The notes under the pieces were generated by a model, which worked only from the letters and a program-made list of their open reading frames with translations, searched no databases and was not told the DNA's origin. This document shows positions 1 to 11,023 of a stretch of 44,761 nt of DNA, piece after piece. The stretch's first letter is position 1. Each line of letters opens with the position of its first letter. Origin of the DNA: Lentisphaeria bacterium (GTDB lineage: Bacteria > Verrucomicrobiota > Lentisphaeria > Victivallales > Victivallaceae); NCBI GenBank assembly GCA_017508385.1, contig JAFVZB010000010.1, forward strand, positions 1-44,761, in the 5' to 3' direction. Made by a program: the position numbers and the translations under genes.

Positions 1-137
1 CGGCAAAACGCAAAACGGCTTATTAGCATCGGTGGATGCAGTGTGAGTCAAGGAAAGTGTTTTGCGCCGCCTTGTCGCGGCGTAGTGAAACGAAGCCGGA
101 CGCCGGAAATTTTTCTTCACAACAAATGGGACAATAA

Positions 138-176
138 TTTTATTTACCTTTACCTACCCTTGTCGTGAACAGAGCC
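138..176 (+). repeat. Interspersed repeat, copy 1 (shortened)
   Basis: These 39 bases match the right-hand 39 bases of the copy at 26949-26998 at 36 positions, including the shared end GTCG-GAACAGAGCC. A second homologous block lies just upstream: bases 92-106 resemble 26864-26878, where both carry a GAAGCC-ACG-CGG core in the same order and orientation. The whole 92-176 stretch therefore looks like a shortened member of the element described at 26801-26997. The repeat runs into the end of the gene at 150-1487. The remaining bases 1-91 hold a hairpin (CGCCGC at 65-70, GCGGCG at 77-82) and no gene that I can support. Confidence 0.75.
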
Positions 177-1487
177 TTTCAAAATATCAGCGAAACTCTG
201 CCACGCACATCCCGCAAAGGCGCAGGCGCAGGGCAGAACGGGAATGTGGTAGCGCGGAGCAGATATCGCTCCGGGAAGAAAGAGGTAGTACCAGATAAAG
301 AGAGAGAAAAGCAGAAAAACTACCAGTGACTCACGGTCGAACCTGCGGATTTTTTCCGCCATGAAATACACCGTGCCCAGAATGGTCAGCAAAGAGGCGG
401 CAAGCAGGGGAATCAGCAGGAGTATCAGATAGAGCTTGTCACCGAAATAGTGTTTTACTGCGGCAAAAACTCCGTCTCTGGCGAGAACACCCATCGTCCC
501 CCGGTTGGGAGTCGTTGCTCCGGCAAGCTCGAGGAAGGTCGGAGCATCAGGCAGAAGCGTGGCAAAATTCAACTGCTGTTTCAGCCAGATAAAGGGGTGC
601 TCCGAAATAAGTTTGCGGTAATTTTTCACCCGATACTCTTCACGGCTCCGCTCATCGGGATAACGCTTCACGTCTGAAAACTCCTTTTTCATGGAGCTTA
701 TCAGCCTGGCTTTTTCGCTCTCGTAATCGCTTTTGTTGACTTCGGCAAGCAGCATGGCTCCATTCTGGTGATACATCGCTCCGGTATTGGTGTCGATGGT
801 GAACCCGGCTTGGCAGGAAACATTGCGGAACATCCACGGCAAAACTATCACACACGCCGCCACAACTGCTCCGAGAGCGGTGTAAATGCGCTTTTTCCAC
901 GATATTTCCACCGGAAAAAGCAGCGCAAGTGCGCACAATGGAAAGAGCAGATTTATCGGTCTCAACAGAGTGCCGACCGAAGAAACTGCCACAGATGATA
1001 TGAAATATCCGCTCCGCTTTGAGTTGATGAACTTGAACATGAAAAGCGTTTCCAGTGCGGCGACCGCTCCGAAAAGGGTGTCGGTCAACAGCATCGGAGC
1101 GTTGGCAATGGCGGTGATATTCAAGGCAAAGAGCCAGACGGCGGCGTTTTCACACCCGGGCTTGAACTCCTTTGCGCAGATGCGCACAAGCAGGATGGTG
1201 ACAACCGATACCAGCACAAGAAAGGCAACAAGAGCTCCCTGCCAGCAGTTTCCGAACAGGAACATGAAAGCCGAACACACCAGCGGAAACAGCGGGACTC
1301 TGCCGGTGAGAGAGCCGAAATCCCCGTTTTTCACCAGTGAAAAAGCCATTTCCAGATATCCTGCGGTGTCAGGACGGTGGAAACGGCTGATATCGGCAAA
1401 AGCCGCCGCGGCAATGCCGGAACGAAGCAGTGCACCGATAAAGAGCGCACAGCAGAATGAAAAGTTTTTCTTCACCGTTCCGGACAT
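150..1487 (-). CDS. GT-C superfamily membrane glycosyltransferase (ArnT/PMT-like)
   Basis: The 445-residue protein is a polytopic inner-membrane protein with roughly ten hydrophobic segments. After the first membrane helix an extracytoplasmic loop carries an acidic residue in the pattern RPDTAGYLEMA (residues 38-48), followed by NGDF and VPLFPL. This is the layout of GT-C glycosyltransferases (GT39/GT83 type), which use polyprenyl-phosphate sugars on the outer face of the membrane. A large soluble loop at about 225-310 separates the two membrane halves. The ATG follows the ndk stop by 9 bases, so it is probably the last gene of the carB operon, although no strong Shine-Dalgarno is visible. 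The last few codons and the TAA lie inside an interspersed repeat, so the native C-terminus may have been altered. Acceptor and sugar cannot be told from sequence. Confidence 0.75.
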   Translation of the reverse strand: MSGTVKKNFSFCCALFIGALLRSGIAAAAFADISRFHRPDTAGYLEMAFSLVKNGDFGSLTGRVPLFPLVCSAFMFLFGNCWQGALVAFLVLVSVVTILLVRICAKEFKPGCENAAVWLFALNITAIANAPMLLTDTLFGAVAALETLFMFKFINSKRSGYFISSVAVSSVGTLLRPINLLFPLCALALLFPVEISWKKRIYTALGAVVAACVIVLPWMFRNVSCQAGFTIDTNTGAMYHQNGAMLLAEVNKSDYESEKARLISSMKKEFSDVKRYPDERSREEYRVKNYRKLISEHPFIWLKQQLNFATLLPDAPTFLELAGATTPNRGTMGVLARDGVFAAVKHYFGDKLYLILLLIPLLAASLLTILGTVYFMAEKIRRFDRESLVVFLLFSLFIWYYLFLPGAISAPRYHIPVLPCACAFAGCAWQSFADILKGSVHDKGR

Positions 1488-1496
1488 ATTTTGAGC

Positions 1497-2684
1497 TTAT
1501 TTACCTTCGAGAAACTCGGCAATGCGCTCTGACATTGAGTTCTGATTGATGCGGATAATGCGCATCTCACGCTCGACACTGGCGGCGGAATCAGAAGCGT
1601 GGGCGGTGTTGACCATGACATCCCTGCCGTAGTCGCGGCGAACGGTTCCTCCGGGAGCCTTCGATGGGTCGGTGGGGCCGAGCACGTCACGTATCTTGCT
1701 TATGGCATTGGGTCCCTCATAGATGAGCACCAGACACTTGGCTTCATTGTTCTGAGCCTTGCGCTCCTCAGGAGTGGTTCCCTCGGGTCTCCTGCCCGAC
1801 ATGAACTCGATGATCTGGCTGAACTGGTCGTCGGCGAACGGAATTCCGACCGCCTGAGTAAGATGTTCGACGGCATCATCGGGAAGAGTGACTCCGAAGT
1901 TTTCCTCGAGCATATCTTTCGCCTTGCTGCCGATTTTCGGAGCAAGTTTGCTGCGCAGGGCTCCCTGCACCGGCCCGTAGAACTCGAGCGCATCGTCGAT
2001 GCTCATGCGGTGTACTTTGCATCCCACGATGCGCAACCCGGTGCGGCTGAGCATATCGATGATATTTCCCGGGCGGCTTGAGGGATGACGCCAGTTATCC
2101 GGCTTGATGATGACAAGAGTGCGCTCATCTTCACTGCTGCTGCCCACAGAGTTGTCGATGATGTTGGCAGACTCCGAGGCAAACTTTTGGAAGAGTTTGA
2201 GCTTGGGAATCGCCTCGTTCATATCCGGAGGAGTCAACACTGCCGGTTCAAAGTAACGCAGTTTGCCCGGGTTCTCTTTATCTTCGACCAGATCGGCGTA
2301 GGTGTCACGCAGAGTCTCTCCGCGATCGACGATGACATCATCGTGACTGGTGAGTCTGCCGACGATGGATGTAAGTTTGGCGCAGGCATCCTCGCCCTTG
2401 AAGAGCAAAATCATTGAACGCTCGGCTTTGCCATCCTCACCGGGAACAAAGTTCTCTCTGACGTAATCCGCCAGCAGTTTGCCGGTCTTGGCAAAGGGAG
2501 TGTTCTTTTTCATTTCCTCGAGGTTTGAGGCATAAGCATCGGCAAACCCGGGAGTGAATGCCAACACCTGAGCTCCGATGAACTCGAGGTCGGTTCTCGA
2601 CATGAGACGGGCAACGATGCCTCCGGTTCTTGATTTCAGAAGAGTGTACGGAGTGATGATAACGTAAGATACTTCGACAGCCAT
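1497..2684 (-). CDS. ndk: Two-domain nucleoside diphosphate kinase, first domain degenerate
   Basis: The protein has 395 residues, about three times the length of a usual NDK (130-150). The second half (about 188-375) has the NDK elements: LVIIKPD at 190-196, GGTVRRDY at 345-352 and the catalytic motif NTAHASDS at 359-366 with His362. The first half (about 5-160) shows the same fold signals (YVIITP, GETLRDTY at 122-129), but where the active-site motif should follow it has RYFEPAVL without a histidine. The second domain also carries an insertion of some 60 residues (about 250-315). NDKs transfer the gamma phosphate from ATP to other NDPs through a phosphohistidine. I infer that only domain 2 is catalytic and domain 1 is structural or regulatory. 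The start is supported by AGGA upstream, and the gene lies 21 bases after the phosphatase gene. Confidence 0.85.
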   Translation of the reverse strand: MAVEVSYVIITPYTLLKSRTGGIVARLMSRTDLEFIGAQVLAFTPGFADAYASNLEEMKKNTPFAKTGKLLADYVRENFVPGEDGKAERSMILLFKGEDACAKLTSIVGRLTSHDDVIVDRGETLRDTYADLVEDKENPGKLRYFEPAVLTPPDMNEAIPKLKLFQKFASESANIIDNSVGSSSEDERTLVIIKPDNWRHPSSRPGNIIDMLSRTGLRIVGCKVHRMSIDDALEFYGPVQGALRSKLAPKIGSKAKDMLEENFGVTLPDDAVEHLTQAVGIPFADDQFSQIIEFMSGRRPEGTTPEERKAQNNEAKCLVLIYEGPNAISKIRDVLGPTDPSKAPGGTVRRDYGRDVMVNTAHASDSAASVEREMRIIRINQNSMSERIAEFLEGK

Positions 2685-2705
2685 AATTTTTCCTGCTTTA
2701 ATTGT

Positions 2706-4178
2706 TTATATTTTACCTGCATAGTGTCCGCCGCGGCGAATCAGTACCACGGTACGGTCGTCGCTCTGGTCGGCTTCGTACTCTGAAACACGCTGCATCA
2801 CCTCGTCGATCACCGGAGATGTTTCATCATGTTTCGCACATGAATCGCTGAATACTTCGCTCAACCTTGCCTGCCCGAACTCGACTTTCTCCTTATCGAC
2901 GGCTTCGGTCATTCCGTCGGAATACATCATAAAGGTCGATTCGGGGTCAACGGATATACAAATTGTATCAAATGAGACCAGATCATCCGGAAGCATACCG
3001 AGGGCAACACCATCCGGCGAGATCACTCTTATGTGGCGGTGGATGAAACCAACCAGATCTGTGTGCCCTGCCCTGCCGAACTCGAGCAGATTATTTTTGC
3101 GGTCGAGCAGACAGCATCCGAGGGTGACAAAACGGTCAACATCGGTATCACGGTTGAGTTTCTCGTTTATATCACGCATAAATTTGTTGAGAGTGGTGAA
3201 TGTGCCCACCATACTGCGGGCAAAACTTCTGGTCATGGCACTGAGCATACAGGCGGGAATACCTTTGCCGCAGGCATCACCGAGCAGAACCAGCATCCGG
3301 TCGTCGTCGATGCGGATGAAATCGTAAAAATCGCCGTTGACCTCTTTGGCAGGACAGGTTCTTGCCTCGATATAGAAATCTCCCCACTCCGGAGAATCCG
3401 ATGGAAGCAGAGACAACTGCAAAGTTCTGGCAAAAGAGAGCTCCTGATCGATGCGGTCACGGCGGCTCATTTCGCTGTAAACCCTCACCAGATCCTGAAT
3501 CATGATGATCTCATTTCTCAATTGAGAGAGACACTCCATCTGCTCAGGAGAGAACGGTCTGCCGGGTACGGTTTTGTTGTTGACCGCACAAACTGCTCCG
3601 GTGAGAACTCCGTCAACCAGAAGCGGAGCTATCATCACACTTCTCAGAGTTCCAGCGTTGGGCAGCATCGAAAAGCGGCTGTCAACCGAGGCGTCGGGAA
3701 TTATTTCACGCTGGCGGTTTTCGAGCAGTTTGCAGAAAACGCCCTCTTCCTGATCCCAGAGCTCACGGTGCATGGCACGGAGGAGCTCCTCGTAGGGGGT
3801 AAGCAGCGGCTTATCTATGCTTCTTACCAGCGGATACGGACCGCTCACACCGACGCCTCTCAGTTTGCCATCGACGAACTCGTAAATTCCGACCGACTCT
3901 GCATCCACCTTTTCTGCGACGTTGAGAGCTGCTGCGTGCATAACGCCATCGACTCCGTCACGCTGCCAGATACCGTTGGAAAAACGGGTGAGAAAACCTG
4001 TGGTTTCCCTGAGCTCGGCAGAGGCACGGTCGAGGTCGGACTGCAAACGCCGTATCCGCCGCAGTGCGACGGGCACGGTGAAGAGCAGCACGACAAGGGC
4101 CGCTCCGAAAGCGAGTCCGAACTGGGGGAGCATACTGTTGACACTCACCCCGGCGTTGGCAGCAGCTACCATCAACAT
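2706..4178 (-). CDS. GAF + PP2C-type (RsbU/SpoIIE-like) serine phosphatase, membrane-anchored
   Basis: This 490-residue protein has one N-terminal membrane helix (about 18-38), a short coiled coil (about 41-60), a GAF-like domain (about 65-230) and a C-terminal PPM/SpoIIE phosphatase domain (about 265-485). Metal-binding PP2C motifs are visible: GDFYDF (282-287), GDACGKG (300-306), GRAGHT (368-373), YSDGMTEA (419-426) and DDRT (473-476). Family members dephosphorylate anti-sigma-factor antagonists or act in partner-switching control. No antagonist or kinase gene is nearby, so the partner is unknown. GAF domains sense small molecules, and the position between carB and ndk would fit, but does not prove, a nucleotide-related signal. 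A GGAG precedes the ATG, and the spacing of 21 bases to carB indicates cotranscription. Confidence 0.88.
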   Translation of the reverse strand: MLMVAAANAGVSVNSMLPQFGLAFGAALVVLLFTVPVALRRIRRLQSDLDRASAELRETTGFLTRFSNGIWQRDGVDGVMHAAALNVAEKVDAESVGIYEFVDGKLRGVGVSGPYPLVRSIDKPLLTPYEELLRAMHRELWDQEEGVFCKLLENRQREIIPDASVDSRFSMLPNAGTLRSVMIAPLLVDGVLTGAVCAVNNKTVPGRPFSPEQMECLSQLRNEIIMIQDLVRVYSEMSRRDRIDQELSFARTLQLSLLPSDSPEWGDFYIEARTCPAKEVNGDFYDFIRIDDDRMLVLLGDACGKGIPACMLSAMTRSFARSMVGTFTTLNKFMRDINEKLNRDTDVDRFVTLGCCLLDRKNNLLEFGRAGHTDLVGFIHRHIRVISPDGVALGMLPDDLVSFDTICISVDPESTFMMYSDGMTEAVDKEKVEFGQARLSEVFSDSCAKHDETSPVIDEVMQRVSEYEADQSDDRTVVLIRRGGHYAGKI

Positions 4179-4199
4179 GGCAGAAACACTCCGCAGTTA

Positions 4200-7412
<3,213 letters not shown>

Positions 7413-7464
7413 AAAAATTACCCTTCCGATATTTGATAAGAAAATAATCAGTCTAAATTGGTAT

Positions 7465-7493
7465 AATATACCACCTCTGCATACTTTTTACAA
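7465..7493 (-). promoter_or_regulatory. Sigma-70-type promoter of carB operon
   Basis: On the minus strand, TTGTAA (7488-7493) and TATATT (7465-7470) are separated by 17 bases, about 50 bases upstream of the carB ATG. Nothing else is obvious in 7413-7540. No attenuator or clear PyrR-type leader structure is seen. Confidence 0.65.
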
Positions 7494-7542
7494 GCGGAAA
7501 AATCAAAGAAAATCAAAACTCCCCTGCCCGGTCTGCGGGCAC

Positions 7543-7580
7543 AAAAAAAGGACGGCTCCGGAACATATCAGAAACCGTCC
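7543..7580 (-). terminator. Rho-independent terminator of the symporter gene
   Basis: On the minus strand the hairpin arms GGACGG (7575-7580) and CCGTCC (7550-7555) are followed by a run of seven T. It starts 18 bases past the symporter stop and separates that gene from the carB promoter. Confidence 0.8.
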
Positions 7581-7597
7581 TGCTCAGCACTGAGTTA

Positions 7598-9907
7598 TCA
7601 GCTCTCTTTTTTCTCGACCACACCGTTGTCGTTCTCGTCGATCTCTCCGCGGACGGCGAGGTCCCTGAAGAGTCGTCTGAGGTCGAAGAGTCCGCCGATG
7701 AGGAACCACACGCTGCTGATGGCGGCAACGATTCCGGGAACGATAAGACTGGTGATGAGGAAGTATTTATCCCACCATGAGGGTTTCCACGGAGACACAG
7801 TGTTCCAGATGATCACCAGAATAAAGGTGCAGCAGAAACGGTAGATGAATGTGTAAGAGAACACACTGTAAGCGATGATGCGGTCACCTTTGGTGTACTC
7901 GGGAGTGATTCCGATGATGCGTGAGAAGATGCTGCGTTTGACAGCCGGCGGCTTGAGCGATTTCTCATCGGCGTACTCTCCGCGATGGAGCATCTTATCG
8001 AGGTTGAACGGCTTGCGGCAGGTGAGCAGTGACACCACCCAGTACATCGTAAGACTCAGCATCATCGCCAAAAAGTAGATCTCTTTGGAGTTGATCGGGA
8101 ACTTGATGGGGTCCATAGTCCAGACCACCCACGGATTGAGCGGTCTTGAAACCGTCTCGAGGAATTTGCCCAGCGGCTCGACCAGCTCAAGTCTCTGCAG
8201 GAAGGGGTAAACATGGTCAGCCCAGTTGCGCTGAATCATGATTCCGCCGACGGTGACAAACATACCGGTGAAGAGTGAGGCGAAAGCTCCGGCGGAAGTA
8301 CCCCGGCGGCTGTAAAGTCCGAAAATCATGATAGGACCTGCACCGCCCAGCCAGATACTGGTGGTGATGGTCATAAAGAGGTCGATGTAATCGAGCTGTG
8401 ACATGAAGAAACTGCCGCAGAAGAAGAAAATTCCGACAAAAACCGTGACCGCACGAACCATGTTTATATGCTGCCGGGAAGTCATCTTTTTCTTGATGAA
8501 CGGCAGCACCACATCCTGACTGAGAGTCAACGCCGAGCTGAAGATGCGTGAGTCATCGGTTGAAATCATCATCACCACCAGCAACAGCACAAACAAGCCG
8601 AGCAATCCGGTCGGGAACAGCTCTTTACTTGAGATGGCAAGCTGCATCTGATGGAAGAGAGTTCTGAACTCCTGGAACTTGGCGTTGGCTTTGGCTATCG
8701 CATCATCGACCGCCTCTTTGCGGGCATCTCCGGTCAACTTGGGATCGACCTTTTCAACGCCTCTTGCACGGAGCTCTTTGAGAGCCGAATCGAGGTAAGG
8801 AGTATCAAGGTTTTTGGTCTGACTGAGCGGAGCATCTTGGCCGATCACATGATTGTGGGGTTTGATATTTTTTGCCGCAACTTCAAGCCGCTTGCAAAGC
8901 ACTTTATCTTCGATGATCTCATCGGCAATTCTGGCAGTGGCGGCAGTGCGTATCTTATCGGCTCTGCCGTTGAAATCGACATGGTTGAGCAGAGCGATGA
9001 GCATACACGCCATGAGCAGATAGAAAATAGCTGAAAATCCGGTTCTCCAGGTTCCGAGGATACCCGCCATCTTCTGCTCGTGAGGGTTGCGGGCAGCCGA
9101 GGAGTTTCCTGCTCCGATCCAGCTGGCTTTGTTCAAAATGGATGCGGTAACGGTCACGACCAGAGCGAACACGTTGAAATCACGCAATCCCTTGACATCG
9201 TAGGGGTTGAGGAAACTTTCACCCGCTGCACGGTCAAGCATCACGGGAGCTATCTGATCTGACCATGAAAACTCAGTGAGAACGAATATCACGAACACCA
9301 CCAGTGCCGGATAACAGATGAGTCCCTGAATGGTATCGGTGATGACCAGAGCGAGAGTTCCACCCATCCAGATGATACTTATAGAGAGGGTCAGCACGAA
9401 AACGATCACGAGTCCGAAGGTGGGAACCTGCACTCCGAAAATATCGAGACGGTGTGGGAGTCCCAACATATAGATAAAGAAACGTGCCGCAATAGCGGGG
9501 CAGATCATATTGGCGAGCATCTCGCTGGTCGTGCGCAAGCCGGAAGCAAAAATTCGCAGAGCCTTGCAGTAGCGAATTTCGAGGAACTGCCCCAGCGACA
9601 TCGACCGGGTCTCACGGAAACGGTAGGTGCAGTAACCGACGAGGGCGAACATCATGCTCATCGGCAGAATGATGTTGCTCCAGAAGCTCATGGCGAAGCC
9701 GGTTTTGTAGTGCAGCTCGGTGTACGACACCAGAGTGATAACGGCAAGTCCGTTAGCCACGTCGGCGACACTCAACACATAGCGGCCGCAGATACGTCCT
9801 GCCACGAGATAGTCTGAGACTCCGCGGACATACTGCCCCGCTTTCCAGCCCATGTACAAAACCAGGGTAACCGGCAAAATCACGATCAACCAGTCAATAA
9901 TCGACAT
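7598..9907 (-). CDS. Sodium:solute symporter family protein, long form
   Basis: The 769-residue protein belongs to the SSS family (LeuT fold, Na+-coupled uptake). It starts with the membrane helix containing LIVILPVTLVLYMGW and the conserved N-terminal stretch SDYLVAGR. It has about 13-15 membrane helices in all. A soluble insert of roughly 110 residues (about 315-430, rich in charged residues) interrupts the core before the helix preceding STDDSRIFSSA. That insert, plus C-terminal extra helices, explains the length over the usual 450-550. The substrate is unknown: sugars, sialic acid, amino acids and carboxylates all occur in the family. It is monocistronic, with its own promoter (9951-9979) and terminator (7543-7580). 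AAGGAAAGGG lies upstream of the ATG, and the stop is TGA at 7598. Confidence 0.88.
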   Translation of the reverse strand: MSIIDWLIVILPVTLVLYMGWKAGQYVRGVSDYLVAGRICGRYVLSVADVANGLAVITLVSYTELHYKTGFAMSFWSNIILPMSMMFALVGYCTYRFRETRSMSLGQFLEIRYCKALRIFASGLRTTSEMLANMICPAIAARFFIYMLGLPHRLDIFGVQVPTFGLVIVFVLTLSISIIWMGGTLALVITDTIQGLICYPALVVFVIFVLTEFSWSDQIAPVMLDRAAGESFLNPYDVKGLRDFNVFALVVTVTASILNKASWIGAGNSSAARNPHEQKMAGILGTWRTGFSAIFYLLMACMLIALLNHVDFNGRADKIRTAATARIADEIIEDKVLCKRLEVAAKNIKPHNHVIGQDAPLSQTKNLDTPYLDSALKELRARGVEKVDPKLTGDARKEAVDDAIAKANAKFQEFRTLFHQMQLAISSKELFPTGLLGLFVLLLVVMMISTDDSRIFSSALTLSQDVVLPFIKKKMTSRQHINMVRAVTVFVGIFFFCGSFFMSQLDYIDLFMTITTSIWLGGAGPIMIFGLYSRRGTSAGAFASLFTGMFVTVGGIMIQRNWADHVYPFLQRLELVEPLGKFLETVSRPLNPWVVWTMDPIKFPINSKEIYFLAMMLSLTMYWVVSLLTCRKPFNLDKMLHRGEYADEKSLKPPAVKRSIFSRIIGITPEYTKGDRIIAYSVFSYTFIYRFCCTFILVIIWNTVSPWKPSWWDKYFLITSLIVPGIVAAISSVWFLIGGLFDLRRLFRDLAVRGEIDENDNGVVEKKES

Positions 9908-9950
9908 TAAAAATCCCTTTCCTTACTTATATTTATTCGGACTTCCTTAT

Positions 9951-9979
9951 ACAATAGCACACCATAACAAAAAATGCAA
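9951..9979 (-). promoter_or_regulatory. Promoter of the symporter gene
   Basis: On the minus strand, TTGCAT (9974-9979) and TATTGT (9951-9956) are 17 bases apart and lie about 45 bases upstream of the symporter ATG. Confidence 0.55.
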
Positions 9980-10015
9980 ATGCGGAAATACAAATAAATA
10001 ACGCATTGTGAATGG

Positions 10016-10036
10016 AAAAAAACGTCACTTGACGTT
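10016..10036 (-). terminator. Terminator overlapping the dehydratase stop codon
   Basis: On the minus strand a perfect 7-bp stem (AACGTCA at 10030-10036, TGACGTT at 10021-10027) with a two-base loop is followed directly by a T run. The 3' arm begins with the TGA stop of the upstream gene, so the last two codons and the stop form the terminator stem. Confidence 0.75.
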
Positions 10037-10807
10037 ATTTATGCTCCAGCCGAAGTTGTCGATGACGGCACGGTAGTTCCTGATGGGAGGCTGTCCGCCC
10101 AAGATCTGATGGGCACGGTACTCGTGGATGGCGAAGACTATCGAGTTGCCGAGAGCGGCACTCATGAAACGGTGCGGACGGGCATATTTTCCGCCGCAGA
10201 GGTGGACGAAAGGCTTATCGAGTTTTTCATTGAGATACATGGTAGTTTCAACGGCAAGAGCAAGCTCCTGCGGAGTATTGACACCCTGAACAAGTTTGCA
10301 GATATCAGCTCCGCGCTCGCTCTGGCGCAGCATGTGTTCGAGCACCTCATCTTTGGTTCTGAACACCGGCATGTGGGATGACATTATCACCTTGCTTCCG
10401 ATGGAGTGTATCTCGTCGATGAGTTTCATCTGCTTCTTTATCGCAACCGCATCACGGGTCAACTCGAACTCCGACGGGTCGTAAAGGTCGCCCATCACGT
10501 CGATGACCTCAGCTCCGCACTGAGCCGCCAGAAGCAGATACTTCTGACGTGCCTCATCATCCGCTCCGAGAAACTTGTCGTTGCGGTAACTCAGGAACAT
10601 CGCCGGCAGCTGGGTGGCATTTATCATTGCCTTGAAATGCTCTTCAGTTCTCTCCTCGAGCGGCAGATGTTTCAGCTCGGCGGCGAAAGCATCGGCTCCA
10701 TCAAACTCTGATGCTCTTATCTGCACGATGAAATCACTTACGCTCTGTTCACTTAAAAGTGCGGTCACTGCAACTTTCTGCCGGTTGAAAAAAGAACTGC
10801 GGTTCAT
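10025..10807 (-). CDS. aroD: Type I 3-dehydroquinate dehydratase-like protein
   Basis: With the start chosen here the protein has 260 residues, close to the AroD norm. An AAGGAG lies just upstream of this ATG (10805-10807), so I reject the longer reading to 10864. Class I DHQ dehydratases form a Schiff base on lysine with an assisting histidine. Both are visible: VIMSSHMPVF (His145) and GADICKLV (Lys171). Arg75 in SYRNDKF also matches the substrate-binding arginine. Other family residues diverge: the EGG triad after that arginine is not present, and the C-terminal S-PGQ motif is replaced by LGGQPP. I read it as an AroD-family enzyme, but the true substrate could differ from dehydroquinate. 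It is divergent from the ABC operon and has its own promoter and terminator. Confidence 0.72.
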   Translation of the reverse strand: MNRSSFFNRQKVAVTALLSEQSVSDFIVQIRASEFDGADAFAAELKHLPLEERTEEHFKAMINATQLPAMFLSYRNDKFLGADDEARQKYLLLAAQCGAEVIDVMGDLYDPSEFELTRDAVAIKKQMKLIDEIHSIGSKVIMSSHMPVFRTKDEVLEHMLRQSERGADICKLVQGVNTPQELALAVETTMYLNEKLDKPFVHLCGGKYARPHRFMSAALGNSIVFAIHEYRAHQILGGQPPIRNYRAVIDNFGWSINNVK

Positions 10808-10848
10808 AGAAAAACTCCTTTTGGTAATGAAAAAAAATGTCCCGTATA

Positions 10849-10877
10849 AATATAGCTCACCCAAGAGCGTATTGCAA
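10849..10877 (-). promoter_or_regulatory. Promoter of the dehydratase gene
   Basis: On the minus strand, TTGCAA (10872-10877) and TATATT (10849-10854) are exactly 17 bases apart, about 40 bases upstream of the chosen ATG. This supports the start at 10807, since the longer open frame would begin inside the promoter region. Confidence 0.7.
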
Positions 10878-10926
10878 CCTCAAAAATGTTTTTTATAAAA
10901 AAAGCTGTTTTTATTTATTTCCCGAC

Positions 10927-10981
10927 TTGCAATCTTCATATAGCTGAGATACGTTTTATCAGTGACCATATTTTTGTCACT
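10927..10981 (+). promoter_or_regulatory. Candidate promoter and inverted repeat upstream of the exporter/umuDC operon
   Basis: TTGCAA (10927-10932) stands 17 bases from TACGTT (10950-10955), a modest match. Immediately downstream is an inverted repeat AGTGAC (10961-10966) and GTCACT (10976-10981), which could be an operator. I see no site that resembles the Escherichia coli or Bacillus LexA box, but the LexA motif of this phylum is not known to me. Confidence 0.4.
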
Positions 10982-11023
10982 CAAAGTAACTTTGCAAACT
11001 GTCTTCAAGGAGTCCTACAAAAA

